Below, in pieces: positions 15,483 to 32,000 of a stretch of DNA of 64,000 nucleotides. Origin of the DNA: Bugulina stolonifera (lineage: Eukaryota > Bryozoa > Gymnolaemata > Cheilostomatida > Bugulidae); assembly GCA_935421135.1 (NCBI GenBank), contig OW285196.1, positions 434,001 to 498,000 of the forward strand. The letters run 5' to 3'. The position numbers and the translations under genes were made by a program. The notes beneath the pieces were generated by a model. It made no database searches. It was not told where the DNA came from and was given only the letters and a program-made list of their open reading frames with translations. Position 1 is the stretch's first letter; each line of letters starts with the position of its first letter.

Positions 15483-18400
15483 TCACATAGAATGCACTCT
15501 ATGCACTTTATGCATTCCATCTAATCTATGCGTTCTATGCATAGAATACATAGATTGCATTCTATGCATTCTATGCATAGAATACATAGAAGACATAGAA
15601 GACATAGAAGACATAGAATGCAGTCTGTGCAATCTATGCACTCTATGCATAGAATACATAAATTGCATTCTATGCATTCTATGCATAGAATACATATAAT
15701 TCTAATTCTATAGAATACATAGATTGCATTCTATGCACCCTATGCATTCCATGTAAATTATGCATTCTATGCATATCTATGCATAGAATACATAGATTGC
15801 ATTCTATGCATTCTATGCATTCTATGCATAAAATAGATAGAAGACATAGAATGCATAGAATGCGTTCCATGTAATCTATGCACTCTATGCATACAATACA
15901 TAGATTGGATTCTATGCATTCGATGCATAGAATACATAGAATACATTGAATACATAGCAGGCATTGTATGTTTTCAATGTATTTTATGCATTCTATGCAT
16001 AGAATACATACATGTAGATTGCATTCCATGCCTAGAATATCTTGATCACATAGAATGCATTCTATGCACTTTATGCATTCCATGTAATCTATGCGTTCTA
16101 TGCATAGAATACATAGATTGCATTCTATGCATTCTATGCATAGAATACATAGAAGACATAGAAGACATAGAATGCATTCTGTGCAATCTATGCACTCTAT
16201 GCATAGTATACATAAATTGCATTCTATGCATTCTATGCATAGAATACATAGAATTCTATATCTTCCATGTATTCTATGCATTCTGTGCATAGAATACATA
16301 GAATACATAGATTGCATTCTATGCACTCTATGCATTCCATGTATTCTACGCACTCTATGTTTTCTATTCATTCGATGCATAGAATACATTTTATGCATAG
16401 AATACATTGATCACATGGAATGCATTCTATGCACTGAATGCATAGAACGCATAGGATGCATAGAGTGCATTCTATGCATTTTATGAATTCTATGCATTCT
16501 ATGTAGTCTATGCATTGCATAGAACACATAGATTGCATTCTATGCACTCTATGCATTCCATGTAATCTATGCATTCTATGTATTCTATGCATTCGATGCA
16601 TATAATATAATTTATGCATAGAATGCATAGAATACATTGATCACATAGAATGCATTCTATGCACTGAATGCATAGAATGCATAGGATGCATAGAGTGCAT
16701 TCTATGCATTTTATAAATTCTATGCATTCTATGTAGTCTATGCATTGCATAGAACACATAGATTGCATTCTATGCACTCTATGCATTCCAGGTAATCTAT
16801 GCCTTCTATGTATTCTATGCATTCGATGCATAGAATACATTGATCACATAGAATGCATTCTATGCATTCTATACATCCTATGCATAAAATCCATAGAAGA
16901 CATAGAAGACATAGAATGCATAGAATGCGTTCCATGTAATCTATGCACTCTATGCATAGGATACATAGATTGCATTCTATGCATTCGATGCATAGAATAC
17001 AAAGAATACATTGAATACATAGAAGGCATTGTATGTAATCAATGTAATTTATGCATTCTATGCATAGAATACATAGATTGCATTCTATGCATAGAATACA
17101 TTGATCACATAGAATGAATTCTATGCACGCTATGCATTCCATGTAATCTATGCGTTCTATTCATAGAATACATAGATTGCATTCTATGCATTCGATGCAT
17201 ATAATACATTTTATGCATAGAATGCATAGAATACATTGATCACATAGAATGCATTCTATGCACTGAATGCATAGAATGCATAGGAAGCATAGAGTGCATT
17301 CTATGCATTTTATGAATTCTATGCGTTCTATGTAGTCTATGCATTGCATAGAACACATAGATTGCATTCTATCCACTCTATGCATTCCATGTAATCTATG
17401 CATGATATGTATTCTATGCATTCGATGCATATAATACATTTTATGCATAGAATGCATAGAATACATTGATCACATAGAATGCATTCTATGCATTCTTTAC
17501 ACTCTATGCATAAAATCCATAGAAGACATAGAAGACATAGAATGCATAGAATGCGTTCCATGTAATCTATGCACTCTATGCATAGAATACATAGATTGCA
17601 TTCTATGCATTCGATGCATAGAATACATAGAATACATTGAATACATAGAAGGCATTGTATGTAATCAATGTATTTTGTGCATTCTATGCATAGAATACAT
17701 AGATTGCAATCTATGCACTTTATGCATTCCATGTAATCTATGCGTTCTATGCATAGAATACATAGATTGCATTCTATGCATTCTATGCATAGAATACATA
17801 TAATTCTAATTCTATAGAATACATAGATTGCATTCTATGCACCCTATGCATTCCATGTAAATTATGCATTCTATGCATATCTATGCATAGAATACATAGA
17901 TTGCATTCTATGCATTCTATGCACTCTATGCATACAATACATAGATTGGATTCTATGCATTCGATGCATAGAATACATAGAATACATTGAATAAATAGCA
18001 GGCATTGTATGTTTTCATGGTATTTTATGCATTCTATGCATAGAATACATACATGTAGATTGCATTCCATGCCTAGAATATCTTGATCACATAGAATGCA
18101 TTCTATGCACTTTATGCATTCCATGTAATCTATGCGTTCTATGCATAGAATACATAGATTGCATTCTATGCATTCTATGCATAGAATACATAGAAGACAT
18201 AGAAGACATAGAAGACATAGAAGACATAGAAGACATAGAATGCATTCTGTGCAATCTATGCACTCTATGCACAGAATACATAAATTGCATTCTATGCATT
18301 CTATGCATGGAATACATATAATTCTATATCTTCCATGTATTTTATGCATTCTATGCATAGAATACATAGAAGACATCGGAGACATAGAAGACATAGAATG

Positions 18401-18505
18401 CATCCTGTGCAATCTATGCACTCTATGCATAGAATACATAGATTGCATTCTATGCATCGAATACATATAATACATAGATTGCATTCTATGCATAGAATAT
18501 CTTGA
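15483..18505. repeat. Higher-order repeat family 2, unit 4 (3,023 bp)
   Basis: Same word order as units 2 and 3 but 27 bp shorter than unit 3. One visible cause is the AGACATAGA run near 16150, which has two units here and three in units 2 and 3. The stretch near 16830 also lacks the TATAATACATTTTATG words that follow the equivalent point in unit 3. Confidence 0.8.
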
Positions 18506-21500
18506 TCACATAGAATGCACTCTATGCACTTTATGCATTCCATCTAATCTATGCGTTCTATGCATAGAATACATAGATTGCATTCTATGCATTCTATGCA
18601 TAGAATACATAGAAGACATAGAAGACATAGAAGACATAGAATGCAGTCTGTGCAATCTATGCACTCTATGCATAGAATACATAAATTGCATTCTATGCAT
18701 TCTATGCATAGAATACATATAATTCTAATTCTATAGAATACATAGATTGCATTCTATGCACCCTATGCATTCCATGTAAATTATGCATTCTATGCATATC
18801 TATGCATAGAATACATAGATTGCATTCTATGCATTCTATGCATTCTATGCATAAAATAGATAGAAGACATAGAATGCATAGAATGCGTTCCATGTAATCT
18901 ATGCACTCTATGCATACAATACATAGATTGGATTCTATGCATTCGATGCATAGAATACATAGAATACATTGAATACATAGCAGGCATTGTATGTTTTCAA
19001 TGTATTTTATGCATTCTATGCATAGAATACATACATGTAGATTGCATTCCATGCCTAGAATATCTTGATCACATAGAATGCATTCTATGCACTTTATGCA
19101 TTCCATGTAATCTATGCGTTCTATGCATAGAATACATAGATTGCATTCTATGCATTCTATGCATAGAATACATAGAAGACATAGAAGACATAGAATGCAT
19201 TCTGTGCAATCTATGCACTCTATGCATAGTATACATAAATTGCAATCTATGCATTCTATGCATAGAATACATAGAATTCTATATCTTCCATGTATTCTAT
19301 GCATTCTGTGCATAGAATACATAGAATACATAGATTGCATTCTATGCACTCTATGCATTCCATGTATTCTACGCACTCTATGTATTCTATTCATTCGATG
19401 CATAGAATACATTTTATGCATAGAATACATTGATCACATGGAATGCATTCTATGCACTGAATGCATAGAACGCATAGGATGCATAGAGTGCATTCTATGC
19501 ATTTTATGAATTCTATGCATTCTATGTAGTCTATGCATTGCATAGAACACATAGATTGCATTCTATGCACTCTATGCATTCCATGTAATCTATGCATTCT
19601 ATGTATTCTATGCATTCGATGCATATAATATAATTTATGCATAGAATGCATAGAATACATTGATCACATAGAATGCATTCTATGCACTGAATGCATAGAA
19701 TGCATAGGATGCATAGAGTGCATTCTATGCATTTTATAAATTCTATGCATTCTATGTAGTCTATGCATTGCATAGAACACATAGATTGCATTCTATGCAC
19801 TCTATGCATTCCAGGTAATCTATGCCTTCTATGTATTCTATGCATTCGATGCATATAATACATTTTATGCATAGAATGCATAGAATACATTGATCACATA
19901 GAATGCATTCTATGCATTCTATACATTCTATGCATAAAATCCATAGAAGACATAGAAGACATAGAATGCATAGAATGCGTTCCATGTAATCTATGCACTC
20001 TATGCATAGGATACATAGATTGCATTCTATGCATTCGATGCATAGAATACAAAGAATACATTGAATACATAGAAGGCATTGTATGTAATCAATGTAATTT
20101 ATGCATTCTATGCATAGAATACATAGATTGCATTCTATGCATAGAATACATTGATCACATAGAATGAATTCTATGCACTCTATGCATTCCATGTAATCTA
20201 TGCGTTCTATTCATAGAATACATAGATTGCATTCTATGCATTCGATGCATGTAATACATTTTATGCATAGAATGCATAGAATACATTGATCACATAGAAT
20301 GCATTCTATGCACTGAATGCATAGAATGCATAGGAAGCATAGAGTGCATTCTATGCATTTTATGAATTCTATGCGTTCTATGTAGTCTATGCATTGCATA
20401 GAACACATAGATTGCATTCTATCCACTCTATGCATTCCATGTAATCTATGCATGATATGTATTCTATGCATTCGATGCATATAATACATTTTATGCATAG
20501 AATGCATAGAATACATTGATCACATAGAATGCATTCTATGCATAAAATCCATAGAAGACATAGAAGACATAGAATGCATAGAATGCGTTCCATGTAATCT
20601 ATGCACTCTATGCATAGAATACATAGATTGCATTCTATGCATTCGATGCATAGAATACATAGAATACATTGAATACATAGAAGGCATTGTATGTAATCAA
20701 TGTATTTTGTGCATTCTATGCATAGAATACATAGATTGCAATCTATGCACTTTATGCATTCCATGTAATCTATGCGTTCTATGCATAGAATACATAGATT
20801 GCATTCTATGCATTCTATGCATAGAATACATATAATTCTAATTCTATAGAATACATAGATTGCATTCTATGCACCCTATGCATTCCATGTAAATTATGCA
20901 TTCTATGCATATCTATGCATAGAATACATAGATTGCATTCTATGCATTCTATGCACTCTATGCATACAATACATAGATTGGATTCTATGCATTCGATGCA
21001 TAGAATACATAGAATACATTGAATAAATAGCAGGCATTGTATGTTTTCATGGTATTTTATGCATTCTATGCATAGAATACATACATGTAGATTGCATTCC
21101 ATGCCTAGAATATCTTGATCACATAGAATGCATTCTATGCACTTTATGCATTCCATGTAATCTATGCGTTCTATGCATAGAATACATAGATTGCATTCTA
21201 TGCATTCTATGCATAGAATACATAGAAGACATAGAAGACATAGAAGACATAGAAGACATAGAAGACATAGAATGCATTCTGTGCAATCTATGCACTCTAT
21301 GCACAGAATACATAAATTGCATTCTATGCATTCTATGCATGGAATACATATAATTCTATATCTTCCATGTATTTTATGCATTCTATGCATAGAATACATA
21401 GAAGACATCGGAGACATAGAAGACATAGAATGCATCCTGTGCAATCTATGCACTCTATGCATAGAATACATAGATTGCATTCTATGCATCGAATACATAT

Positions 21501-21537
21501 AATACATAGATTGCATTCTATGCATAGAATATCTTGA
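18506..21537. repeat. Higher-order repeat family 2, unit 5 (3,032 bp)
   Basis: Same word order as unit 4 and 9 bp longer. The AGACATAGA run near 19175 has two units, as in unit 4. Near 20540 the unit lacks the CATTCTTTACACTC words present at the matching position of units 2-4, an 18-bp deletion. Confidence 0.8.
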
Positions 21538-23905
21538 TCACATAGAATGCACTCTATGCACTTTATGCATTCCATCTAATCTATGCGTTCTATGCATAGA
21601 ATACATAGATTGCATTCTATGCATTCTATGCATAGAATACATAGAAGACATAGAAGACATAGAAGACATAGAATGCAGTCTGTGCAATCTATGCACTCTA
21701 TGCATAGAATACATAAATTGCATTCTATGCATTCTATGCATAGAATACATATAATTCTAATTCTATAGAATACATAGATTGCATTCTATGCACCCTATGC
21801 ATTCCATGTAAATTATGCATTCTATGCATATCTATGCATAGAATACATAGATTGCATTCTATGCATTCTATGCATTCTATGCATAAAATAGATAGAAGAC
21901 ATAGAATGCATAGAATGCGTTCCATGTAATCTATGCACTCTATGCATACAATACATAGATTGGATTCTATGCATTCGATGCATAGAATACATAGAATACA
22001 TTGAATACATAGCAGGCATTGTATGTTTTCAATGTATTTTATGCATTCTATGCATAGAATACATACATGTAGATTGCATTCCATGCCTAGAATATCTTGA
22101 TCACATAGAATGCATTCTATGCACTTTATGCATTCCATGTAATCTATGCGTTCTATGCATAGAATACATAGATTGCATTCTATGCATTCTATGCATAGAA
22201 TACATAGAAGACATAGAAGACATAGAAGACATAGAATGCATTCTGTGCAATCTATGCACTCTATGCATAGTATACATAAATTGCATTCTATGCATTCTAT
22301 GCATAGAATACATAGAATTCTATATCTTCCATGTATTCTATGCATTCTGTGCATAGAATACATAGAATACATAGATTGCATTCCATGTATTCTACGCACT
22401 CTATGTATTCTATTCATTCGATGCATAGAATACATTTTATGCATAGAATACATTGATCACATGGAATGCATTCTATGCACTGAATGCATAGAACGCATAG
22501 GATGCATAGAGTGCATTCTATGCATTTTATGAATTCTATGCATTCTATGTAGTCTATGCATTGCATAGAACACATAGATTGCATTCTATGCACTCTATGC
22601 ATTCCATGTAATCTATGCATTCTATGTATTCTATGCATTCGATGCATATAATATAATTTATGCATAGAATGCATAGAATACATTGATCACATAGAATGCA
22701 TTCTATGCACTGAATGCATAGAATGCATAGGATGCATAGAGTGCATTCTATGCATTTTATAAATTCTATGCATTCTATGTAGTCTATGCATTGCATAGAA
22801 CACATAGATTGCATTCTATGCACTCTATGCATTCCAGGTAATCTATGCCTTCTATGTATTCTATGCATTCGATGCATATAATACATTTTATGCATAGAAT
22901 GCATAGAATACATTGATCACATAGAATGCATTCTATGCATTCTATACATTCTATGCATAAAATCCATAGAAGACATAGAAGACATAGAATGCATAGAATG
23001 CGTTCCATGTAATCTATGCACTCTATGCATAGGATACATAGATTGCATTCTATGCATTCGATGCATAGAATACATATAATTCTAATTCTATAGAATACAT
23101 AGATTGCATTCTATGCACTTTATGCATTCCATGTAATCTATGCGTTCTATGCATAGAATACATAGATTGCATTCTATGCATTCTATGCATAGAATACATA
23201 TAATTCTAATTCTATAGAATACATAGATTGCATTCTATGCACCCTATGCATTCCATGCAAATTATGCATTCTATGCATATCTATGCATAGAATACATAGA
23301 TTGCATTCTATGCATTCTATGCACTCTATGCATACAATACATAGATTGGATTCTATGCATTAGATGCATAGAATACATAGAATACATTGAATAAATAGCA
23401 GGCATTGTATGTTTTCATGGTATTTTATGCATTCTATGCATAGAATACATACATGTAGATTGCATTCCATGCCTAGAATATCTTGATCACATAGAATGCA
23501 TTCTATGCACTTTATGCATTCCATGTAATCTATGCGTTCTATGCATAGAATACATAGATTGCATTCTATGCATTCTATGCATAGAATACATAGAAGACAT
23601 AGAAGACATAGAAGACATAGAAGACATAGAAGACATAGAATGCATTCTGTGCAATCTATGCACTCTATGCACAGAATACATAAATTGCATTCTATGCATT
23701 CTATGCATGGAATACATATAATTCTATATCTTCCATGTATTTTATGCATTCTATGCATAGAATACATAGAAGACATCGGAGACATAGAAGACATAGAATG
23801 CATCCTGTGCAATCTATGCACTCTATGCATAGAATACATAGATTGCATTCTATGCATCGAATACATATAATACATAGATTGCATTCTATGCATAGAATAT
23901 CTTGA
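21538..23905. repeat. Higher-order repeat family 2, unit 6 (2,368 bp, internally deleted)
   Basis: The unit follows the family order up to about 23070. There GATGCATAGAATACA runs straight into TATAATTCTAATTC instead of AAGAATACATTG. After the junction an AATTCTAATTCTATAG block is present twice about 120 bp apart (near 23080 and 23200). The unit is 664 bp shorter than unit 5, so this looks like a deletion with a small local duplication. Confidence 0.75.
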
Positions 23906-26011
23906 TCACATAGAATGCACTCTATGCACTTTATGCATTCCATCTAATCTATGCGTTCTATGCATAGAATACATAGATTGCATTCTATGCATTCTATGCA
24001 TAGAATACATAGAAGACATAGAAGACATAGAAGACATAGAATGCAGTCTGTGCAATCTATGCACTCTATGCATAGAATACATAAATTGCATTCTATGCAT
24101 TCTATGCATAGAATACATATAATTCTAATTCTATAGAATACATAGATTGCATTCTATGCACCCTATGCATTCCATGTAAATTATGCATTCTATGCATATC
24201 TATGCATAGAATACATAGATTGCATTCTATGCATTCTATGCATTCTATGCATAAAATAGATAGAAGACATAGAATGCATAGAATGCGTTCCATGTAATCT
24301 ATGCACTCTATGCATACAATACATAGATTGGATTCTATGCATTCGATGCATAGAATACATAGAATACATTGAATACATAGCAGGCATTGTATGTTTTCAA
24401 TGTATTTTATGCATTCTATGCATAGAATACATACATGTAGATTGCATTCCATGCCTAGAATATCTTGATCACATAGAATGCATTCTATGCACTTTATGCA
24501 TTCCATGTAATCTATGCGTTCTATGCATAGAATACATAGATTGCATTCTATGCATTCTATGCATAGAATACATAGAAGACATAGAAGACATAGAAGACAT
24601 AGAATGCATTCTGTGCAATCTATGCACTCTATGCATAGTATACATAAATTGCATTCTATGCATTCTATGCATAGAATACATAGAATTCTATATCTTCCAT
24701 GTATTCTATGCATTCTGTGCATAGAATACATAGAATACATAGATTGCATTCTATGCACTCTATGCATTCCATGTATTCTACGCACTCTATGTATTCTATT
24801 CATTCGATGCATAGAATACATTTTATGCATAGAATACATTGATCACATGGAATGCATTCTATGCACTGAATGCATAGAACGCATAGGATGCATAGAGTGC
24901 ATTCTATGCATTTTATGAATTCTATGCATTCTATGTAGTCTATGCATTGCATAGAACACATAGATTGCATTCTATGCACTCTATGCATTCCATGTAATCT
25001 ATGCATTCTATGTATTCTATGCATTCGATGCATATAATATAATTTATGCATAGAATGCATAGAATACATTGATCACATAGAATGCATTCTATGCATTCTA
25101 TACATTCTATGCATAAAATCCATAGAAGACATAGAAGACATAGAATGCATAGAATGCGTTCCATGTAATCTATGCACTCTATGCATAGGATACATAGATT
25201 GCATTCTATGCATTCGATGCATAGAATACAAAGAATACATTGAATACATAGAAGGCATTGTATGTAATCAATGTAATTTATGCATTCTATGCATAGAATA
25301 CATAGATTGCATTCTATGCATAGAATACATTGATCACATAGAATGAATTCTATGCACTCTATGCATTCCATGTAATCTATGCGTTCTATTCATAGAATAC
25401 ATAGATTGCATTCTATGCATTCGATGCATATAATACATTTTATGCATAGAATGCATAGAATACATTGATCACATAGAATGCATTCTATGCACTGAATGCA
25501 TAGAATGCATAGGAAGCATAGAGTGCATTCTATGCATTTTATGAATTCTATGCGTTCTATGTAGTCTATGCATTGCATAGAACACATAGATTGCATTCTA
25601 TCCACTCTATGCATTCCATGTAATCTATGCATGATATGTATTCTATGCATTCGATGCATATAATACATTTTATGCATAGAATGCATAGAATACATTGATC
25701 ACATAGAAAGCATTCTATGCATTCTTTACACTCTATGCATAAAATCCATAGAAGACATAGAAGACATAGAATGCATAGAATGCGTTCCATGTAATCTATG
25801 CACTCTATGCATAGAATACATAGATTGCATTCTATGCATTCGATGCATAGAATACATAGAATACATTGAATACATAGAAGGCATTGTATGTAATCAATGT
25901 ATTTTGTGCATTCTATGCATAGAATACATAGATTGCATTCTATGCACTTTATGCATTCCATGTAATCTATGCGTTCTATGCATAGAATACATAGATTGCA
26001 TTCTATGCATT
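23906..26011. repeat. Higher-order repeat family 2, unit 7 (partial)
   Basis: Begins with the CATTCCATCTAATC landmark near 23940 and follows the family order, but lacks about 230 bp around 25075: one of the two consecutive GATGCATATAATAC-containing modules is missing. It merges into the next block near 26.0-26.5 kb, where family-2 words continue in a changed order. The right edge is therefore a convenience. Confidence 0.65.
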
Positions 26012-29000
26012 CTATGCATAGAATACATATAATTCTAATTCTATAGAATACATAGATTGCATTCTATGCACCCTATGCATTCCATGTAAATTATGCATTC
26101 TATGCATATCTATGCATAGAATACATAGATTGCATTCTATGCATTCTATGCACTCTATCCATACAATACATAGATTGGATTCTATGCATTCGATGCATAG
26201 AATACATAGAATACATTGAATAAATAGCAGGCATTGTATGTTTTCATGGTATTTTATGCATTCTATGCATAGAATACATACATGTAGATTGCATTCCATG
26301 CCTAGAATATCTTGATCACATAGAATGCATTCTATGCACTTTATGCATTCCATGTAATCTATGCGTTCTATGCATAGAATACATAGATTGCATTCTATGC
26401 ATTCTATGCATAGAATACATAGAAGACATAGAAGACATAGAAGACATAGAAGACATAGAAGACATAGAAGACATAGAATGCATAGAATGCGTTCCATGTA
26501 ATCTATGCACTCTATGCATAGAATACATAGATTGCATTCTATGCATTCGATGCATAGAATACAAAGAATACATTGAATACATAGAAGGCATTGTATGTAA
26601 TCAATGTAATTTATGCATTCTATGCATAGAATACATAGATTGCATTCTATGCATAGAATACATTGATCACATAGAATGAATTCTATGCACTCTATGCATT
26701 CCATGTAATCTATGCGTTCTATTCATAGAATACATAGATTGCATTCTATGCATTCGATGCATATAATACATTTTATGCATAGAATGCATAGAATACATTG
26801 ATCACATAGAATGCATTCTATGCACTGAATGCATAGAATGCATAGGAAGCATAGAGTGCATTCTATGCATTTTATGAATTCTATGCGTTCTATGTAGTCT
26901 ATGCATTGCATAGAACACATAGATTGCATTCTATCCACTCTATGCATTCCATGTAATCTATGCATGATATGTATTCTATGCATTCGATGCATATAATACA
27001 TTTTATGCATAGAATGCATAGAATACATTGATCACATAGAATGCATTCTATGCATTCTTTACATTCTATGCATAAAATCCATAGAAGACATAGAAGACAT
27101 AGAATGCATAGAATGCGTTCCATGTAATCTATGCACTCTATGCATAGAATACATAGATTGCATTCTATGCATTCGATGCATAGAATACATAAAATACATT
27201 GAATACATAGAAGGCATTGTATGTAATCAATGTATTTTGTGCATTCTATGCATAGAATACATAGATTGCATTCTATGCACTTTATGCATTCCATGTAATC
27301 TATGCGTTCTATGCATAGAATACATAGATTGCATTCTATGCATTCTATGCATAGAATACATAGAAGACATAGAAGACATAGAATGCATTCTGTGCAATCT
27401 ATGCACTCTATGCATAAAATACATAAATTGCATTCTATGCACTCTATGCATTCCATGTATTCTATGCATTCTATGTATTCTATTCATTCGATGCATAGAA
27501 TACATTTTATGCATAGAATGCATAAAATACATTGATCACATAGAATGCATTCTAGGCACTGAATGCATTCTAGGCACTGAATGCATAGAATGCATAGGAT
27601 GCATAGAGTGCATTCTATGGATTTTATGAATTCTATGCATTCTATGCACTCTATGCATTCCATGTAATCTATGCATTCTATGTATTCTATGCATTCGATG
27701 CATATAATACATTTTATGCATAGAATGCATAGATTACATTGATCACATAGAATGCATTCTATGCACTCTATGCATTCCATGTAATCTATGCGTTCTATGC
27801 ATAGAATACATAGATTGCATTCTATGCATTCTATGCATAGAATACATAGAATACATAGAAGACATAGAAGACATAGAAGACATAGAAGACATAGAAGACA
27901 TAGAATGCATTCTGTGTAATCTATGCACTCTATGCATAGAATACATAAATTGCATTCTATGCATTCTATGCATGGAATACATATAATTCTATATCTTCCA
28001 TGTATTTTATGCATTCTACGCATAGAATACATAGAAGACATCGGAGACATAGAAGACATAGAATGCATTCTGTGCAATCTATGCACTCTATGCATAGAAT
28101 ACATAGATTGCATTCTATGCATCGAATACATATAATACATAGATTGCATTCTATGCATAGAATATCTTGATCACATAGAATGCATTCTATGCACTTTATG
28201 CATTCCATGTAATCTATGCGTTCTATGCATAGAATACATAGATTGCATTCTATGCATTCTATGCATAGAATACATAGAAGACATAGAAGACATAGAAGAC
28301 ATAGAATGCATTCTGTGCAATCTATGCACTCTATGCATAGAATACATAAATTGCATTCTATGCATTCTATGCATAGAATACATATAATTCTAATTCTATA
28401 GAATACATAGATTGCATTCTATGCACCCTATGCATTCCATGTAAATTATGCATTCTATGCATATCTATGCATAGAATACATAGATTGCATTCTATGCATT
28501 CTATGCACTCTATGCATACAATACATAGATTGGATTCTATGCATTCGATGCATAGAATACATAGAATACATTGAATACATAGCAGGCATTGTATGTTTTC
28601 AATGTATTTTATGCATTCTATGCATAGAATACATACATGTAGATTGCATTCCATGCCTAGAATATCTTGATCACATAGAATGCATTCTATGCACTTTATG
28701 CATTCCATGTAATCTATGCGTTCTATGCATAGAATACATAGATTGCATTCTATGCATTCTATGCATAGAATACATAGAAGACATAGAAGACATAGAAGAC
28801 ATAGAATGCATTCTGTGCAATCTATGCACTCTATGCATAGTATACATAAATTGCATTCTATGCATTCTATGCATAGAATACATAGAATACATAGAATTCT
28901 ATATCTTCCATGTGTTCTATGCATTCTGTGCATAGAATACATAGAATACATAGATTGCATTCTATGCACTCTATGCATTCCATGTATTCTACGCACTCTA

Positions 29001-32000
29001 TGTATTCTATTCATTCGATGCATAGAATACATTTTATGCATAGAATGCATAGAATACATTGATCACATAGAATGCATTCTATGCACTGAATGCATAGAAC
29101 GCATAGGATGCATAGAGTGCATTCTATGCATTTTATTAATTCTATGCATTCTATGTAGTCTATGCATTGCATAGAACACATAGATTGCATTCTATGCACT
29201 CTATGCATTCCATGTATTCTTCGCACTCTATGTATTCTATTCATTCGATGCATAGAATACATTTTATGCATAGAATGCATAGAATACATTGATCACATAG
29301 AATGCATTCTATGCACCGAATGCATAGAATGCATAGGGTGCATAGAGTGCATTCTATGCGTTTTATGAATTCTAGGCATTCTATGTAGTCTATGCATTGC
29401 ATAGAACACATAGATTGCATTCTATGCACTCTATGCATTCCATGTAATCTATGCATGATATGTGTTCTATGCATTCGATGCATCTAATACATTTTATGCA
29501 AAGAATGCATAGAATACATTGATCACATAGAATGCATTCTATGCATTCTATACATTCTATGCATAAAATCCATAGAAGACATAGAAGACATAGAATGCAT
29601 AGAATGCGTTCCATGTAATCTATGCACTCTATGCATAGAATACATAGATTGCATTCTATGCATTCGATGCATAGAATACATAGAATACATTGAATACATA
29701 GAAGGCATTGTATGTAATCAATGTATTTTGTGCATTCTATGCATAGAATACATAGATTGCATTCTATGCACCCTATGCATTCCATGTAAATTATGCATTC
29801 TATGCATATCTATGCATAGAATACATAGATTGCATTCTATGCATTCTATGCACTCTATGCATACAATACATAGATTGGATTCTATGCATTCGATGCATAG
29901 AATACATAGAATACATTGAATACATAGCAGGCATTGTATGTTTTCAATGTATTTTATGCATTCTATGCATAGAATACATACATGTAGATTGCATTCCATG
30001 CCTAGAATATCTTGATCACATAGAATGCATTCTATGCACTTTATGCATTCCATGTAATCTATGCGTTCTATGCATAGAATACATAGATTGCATTATATGC
30101 ATTCTATGCATAGAATACATAGAAGACATAGAAGACATAGAAGACATAGAATGCATTCTGTGCAATCTACGCACTCTATGCATAGTATACATAAATTGCA
30201 TTCTATGCATTCTATGCATAGAATACATAGAATTCTATATCTTCCATGTATTCTATGCACTCTGTGCATAGAATACATAGAATACATAGATTGCATTCTA
30301 TGCACTCTATGCATTCCATGTATTCTACGCACTCTATGTATTCTATTCATTTGATGCATAGAATACATTTTATGCATAGAATGCATAGAATACATTGATT
30401 ACATAGAATGCATTCTATGCACTGAATGCATAGAACGCATAGGATGCATAGAGCGCATTCTATGCATTTTATGAATTCTATGCATTCTATGTAGTCTATG
30501 CATTGCATAGAACACATAGATTGCATTCTATGCACTCTATGCATTCCATGTAATCTATGCATTCTATGTATTCTATGCATTCGATGCATATAATATATTT
30601 TATGCATAGAATGCATAGAATACATTGATCACATAGAATGCATTCTATGCATTCTATACATTATATGCATAAAATCCATAGAAGACATAGAATGCATAGA
30701 ATGCGTTCCATGTAATCTATGCACTCTATGCATAGAATACATGGATTGCATTCTATGCATTCGATGCATAGAATACAAAGAATACATTGAATACGTAGAA
30801 GGCATTGTATGTAATCAATGTAATTTATGCATTCTATGCATAGAATACATAGATTGCATTCTATGCATAGAATACATTGATCACATAGAATGAATTCTAT
30901 GCACTCTATGCATTCCATGTAATCTATGCGTTCTATGCATAGAATACATAGATTGCATTCTATGCATTCGATGCATATAATACATTTTATGCATAGAATG
31001 CATAGAATACATTGATCACATAGAATGCATTCTATGCACTGAATGCATAGAATGCATAGGAAGCATAGAGTGCATTCTATGTATTTTATGAATTCTATGC
31101 GTTCTATGTAGTCTATGCATTGCATAGAACACATAGATTGCATTCTATGCACACTATGCATTCCATGTAATCTATGCATTCTATGTATTCTATGCATTCG
31201 ATGCATCTAATACATTTTATGCATAGAATGCATAGCATACATTGATCACATAGAATGCATTCTATGCATTCTATACATTCTATGCATAAAATCCATAGAA
31301 GACATAGAAGACATAGAATGCATAGAATGCGTTCCATGTAATCTATGCACTCTATGCATAGAATACATAGATTGCATTCTATGCATTCGATGCATAGAAT
31401 ACATAGAATACATTGAATACATAGAAGGCATTGTATGTAATCAATGTATTTTATGCATTCTATGCATAGAATACATAGATTGCATTCTATGCATAGAATA
31501 CATTGATCACATAGAATGCATTCTATGCACTCTATGCATTCCATGTAATCTATGCGTTCTATGCATAGAATACATAGATTGCATTCTATGCATTCTATGA
31601 ATTCTATGCATTCTATGTAGTCTATGTGTTGCATAGAACACATAGATTGCATTCTATGCACTCTATGCATTCCATGTAATCGATGCATTCTATGTATTCT
31701 ATGCATTCGATGCATATAATACATTTTATGCATAGAATGCATAGAATACGTTGATCACATAGAATGCATTCTATGCACTGAATACATAGAAGACATAGAA
31801 GACAAAGAAGACATAGAAGACATAGAAGACATTGAATGCATTCTGTGCAATCTATGCACTCTATGCATAGAATACATAGATTGCATTCTATGCATTCTAT
31901 GCATTCCATGTAATCTATGCATTCTATGTATTCTATGCATTCGATGCATATAATACATTTTATGCATAGAATGCATAGAATACATTGATCACATAGAATG

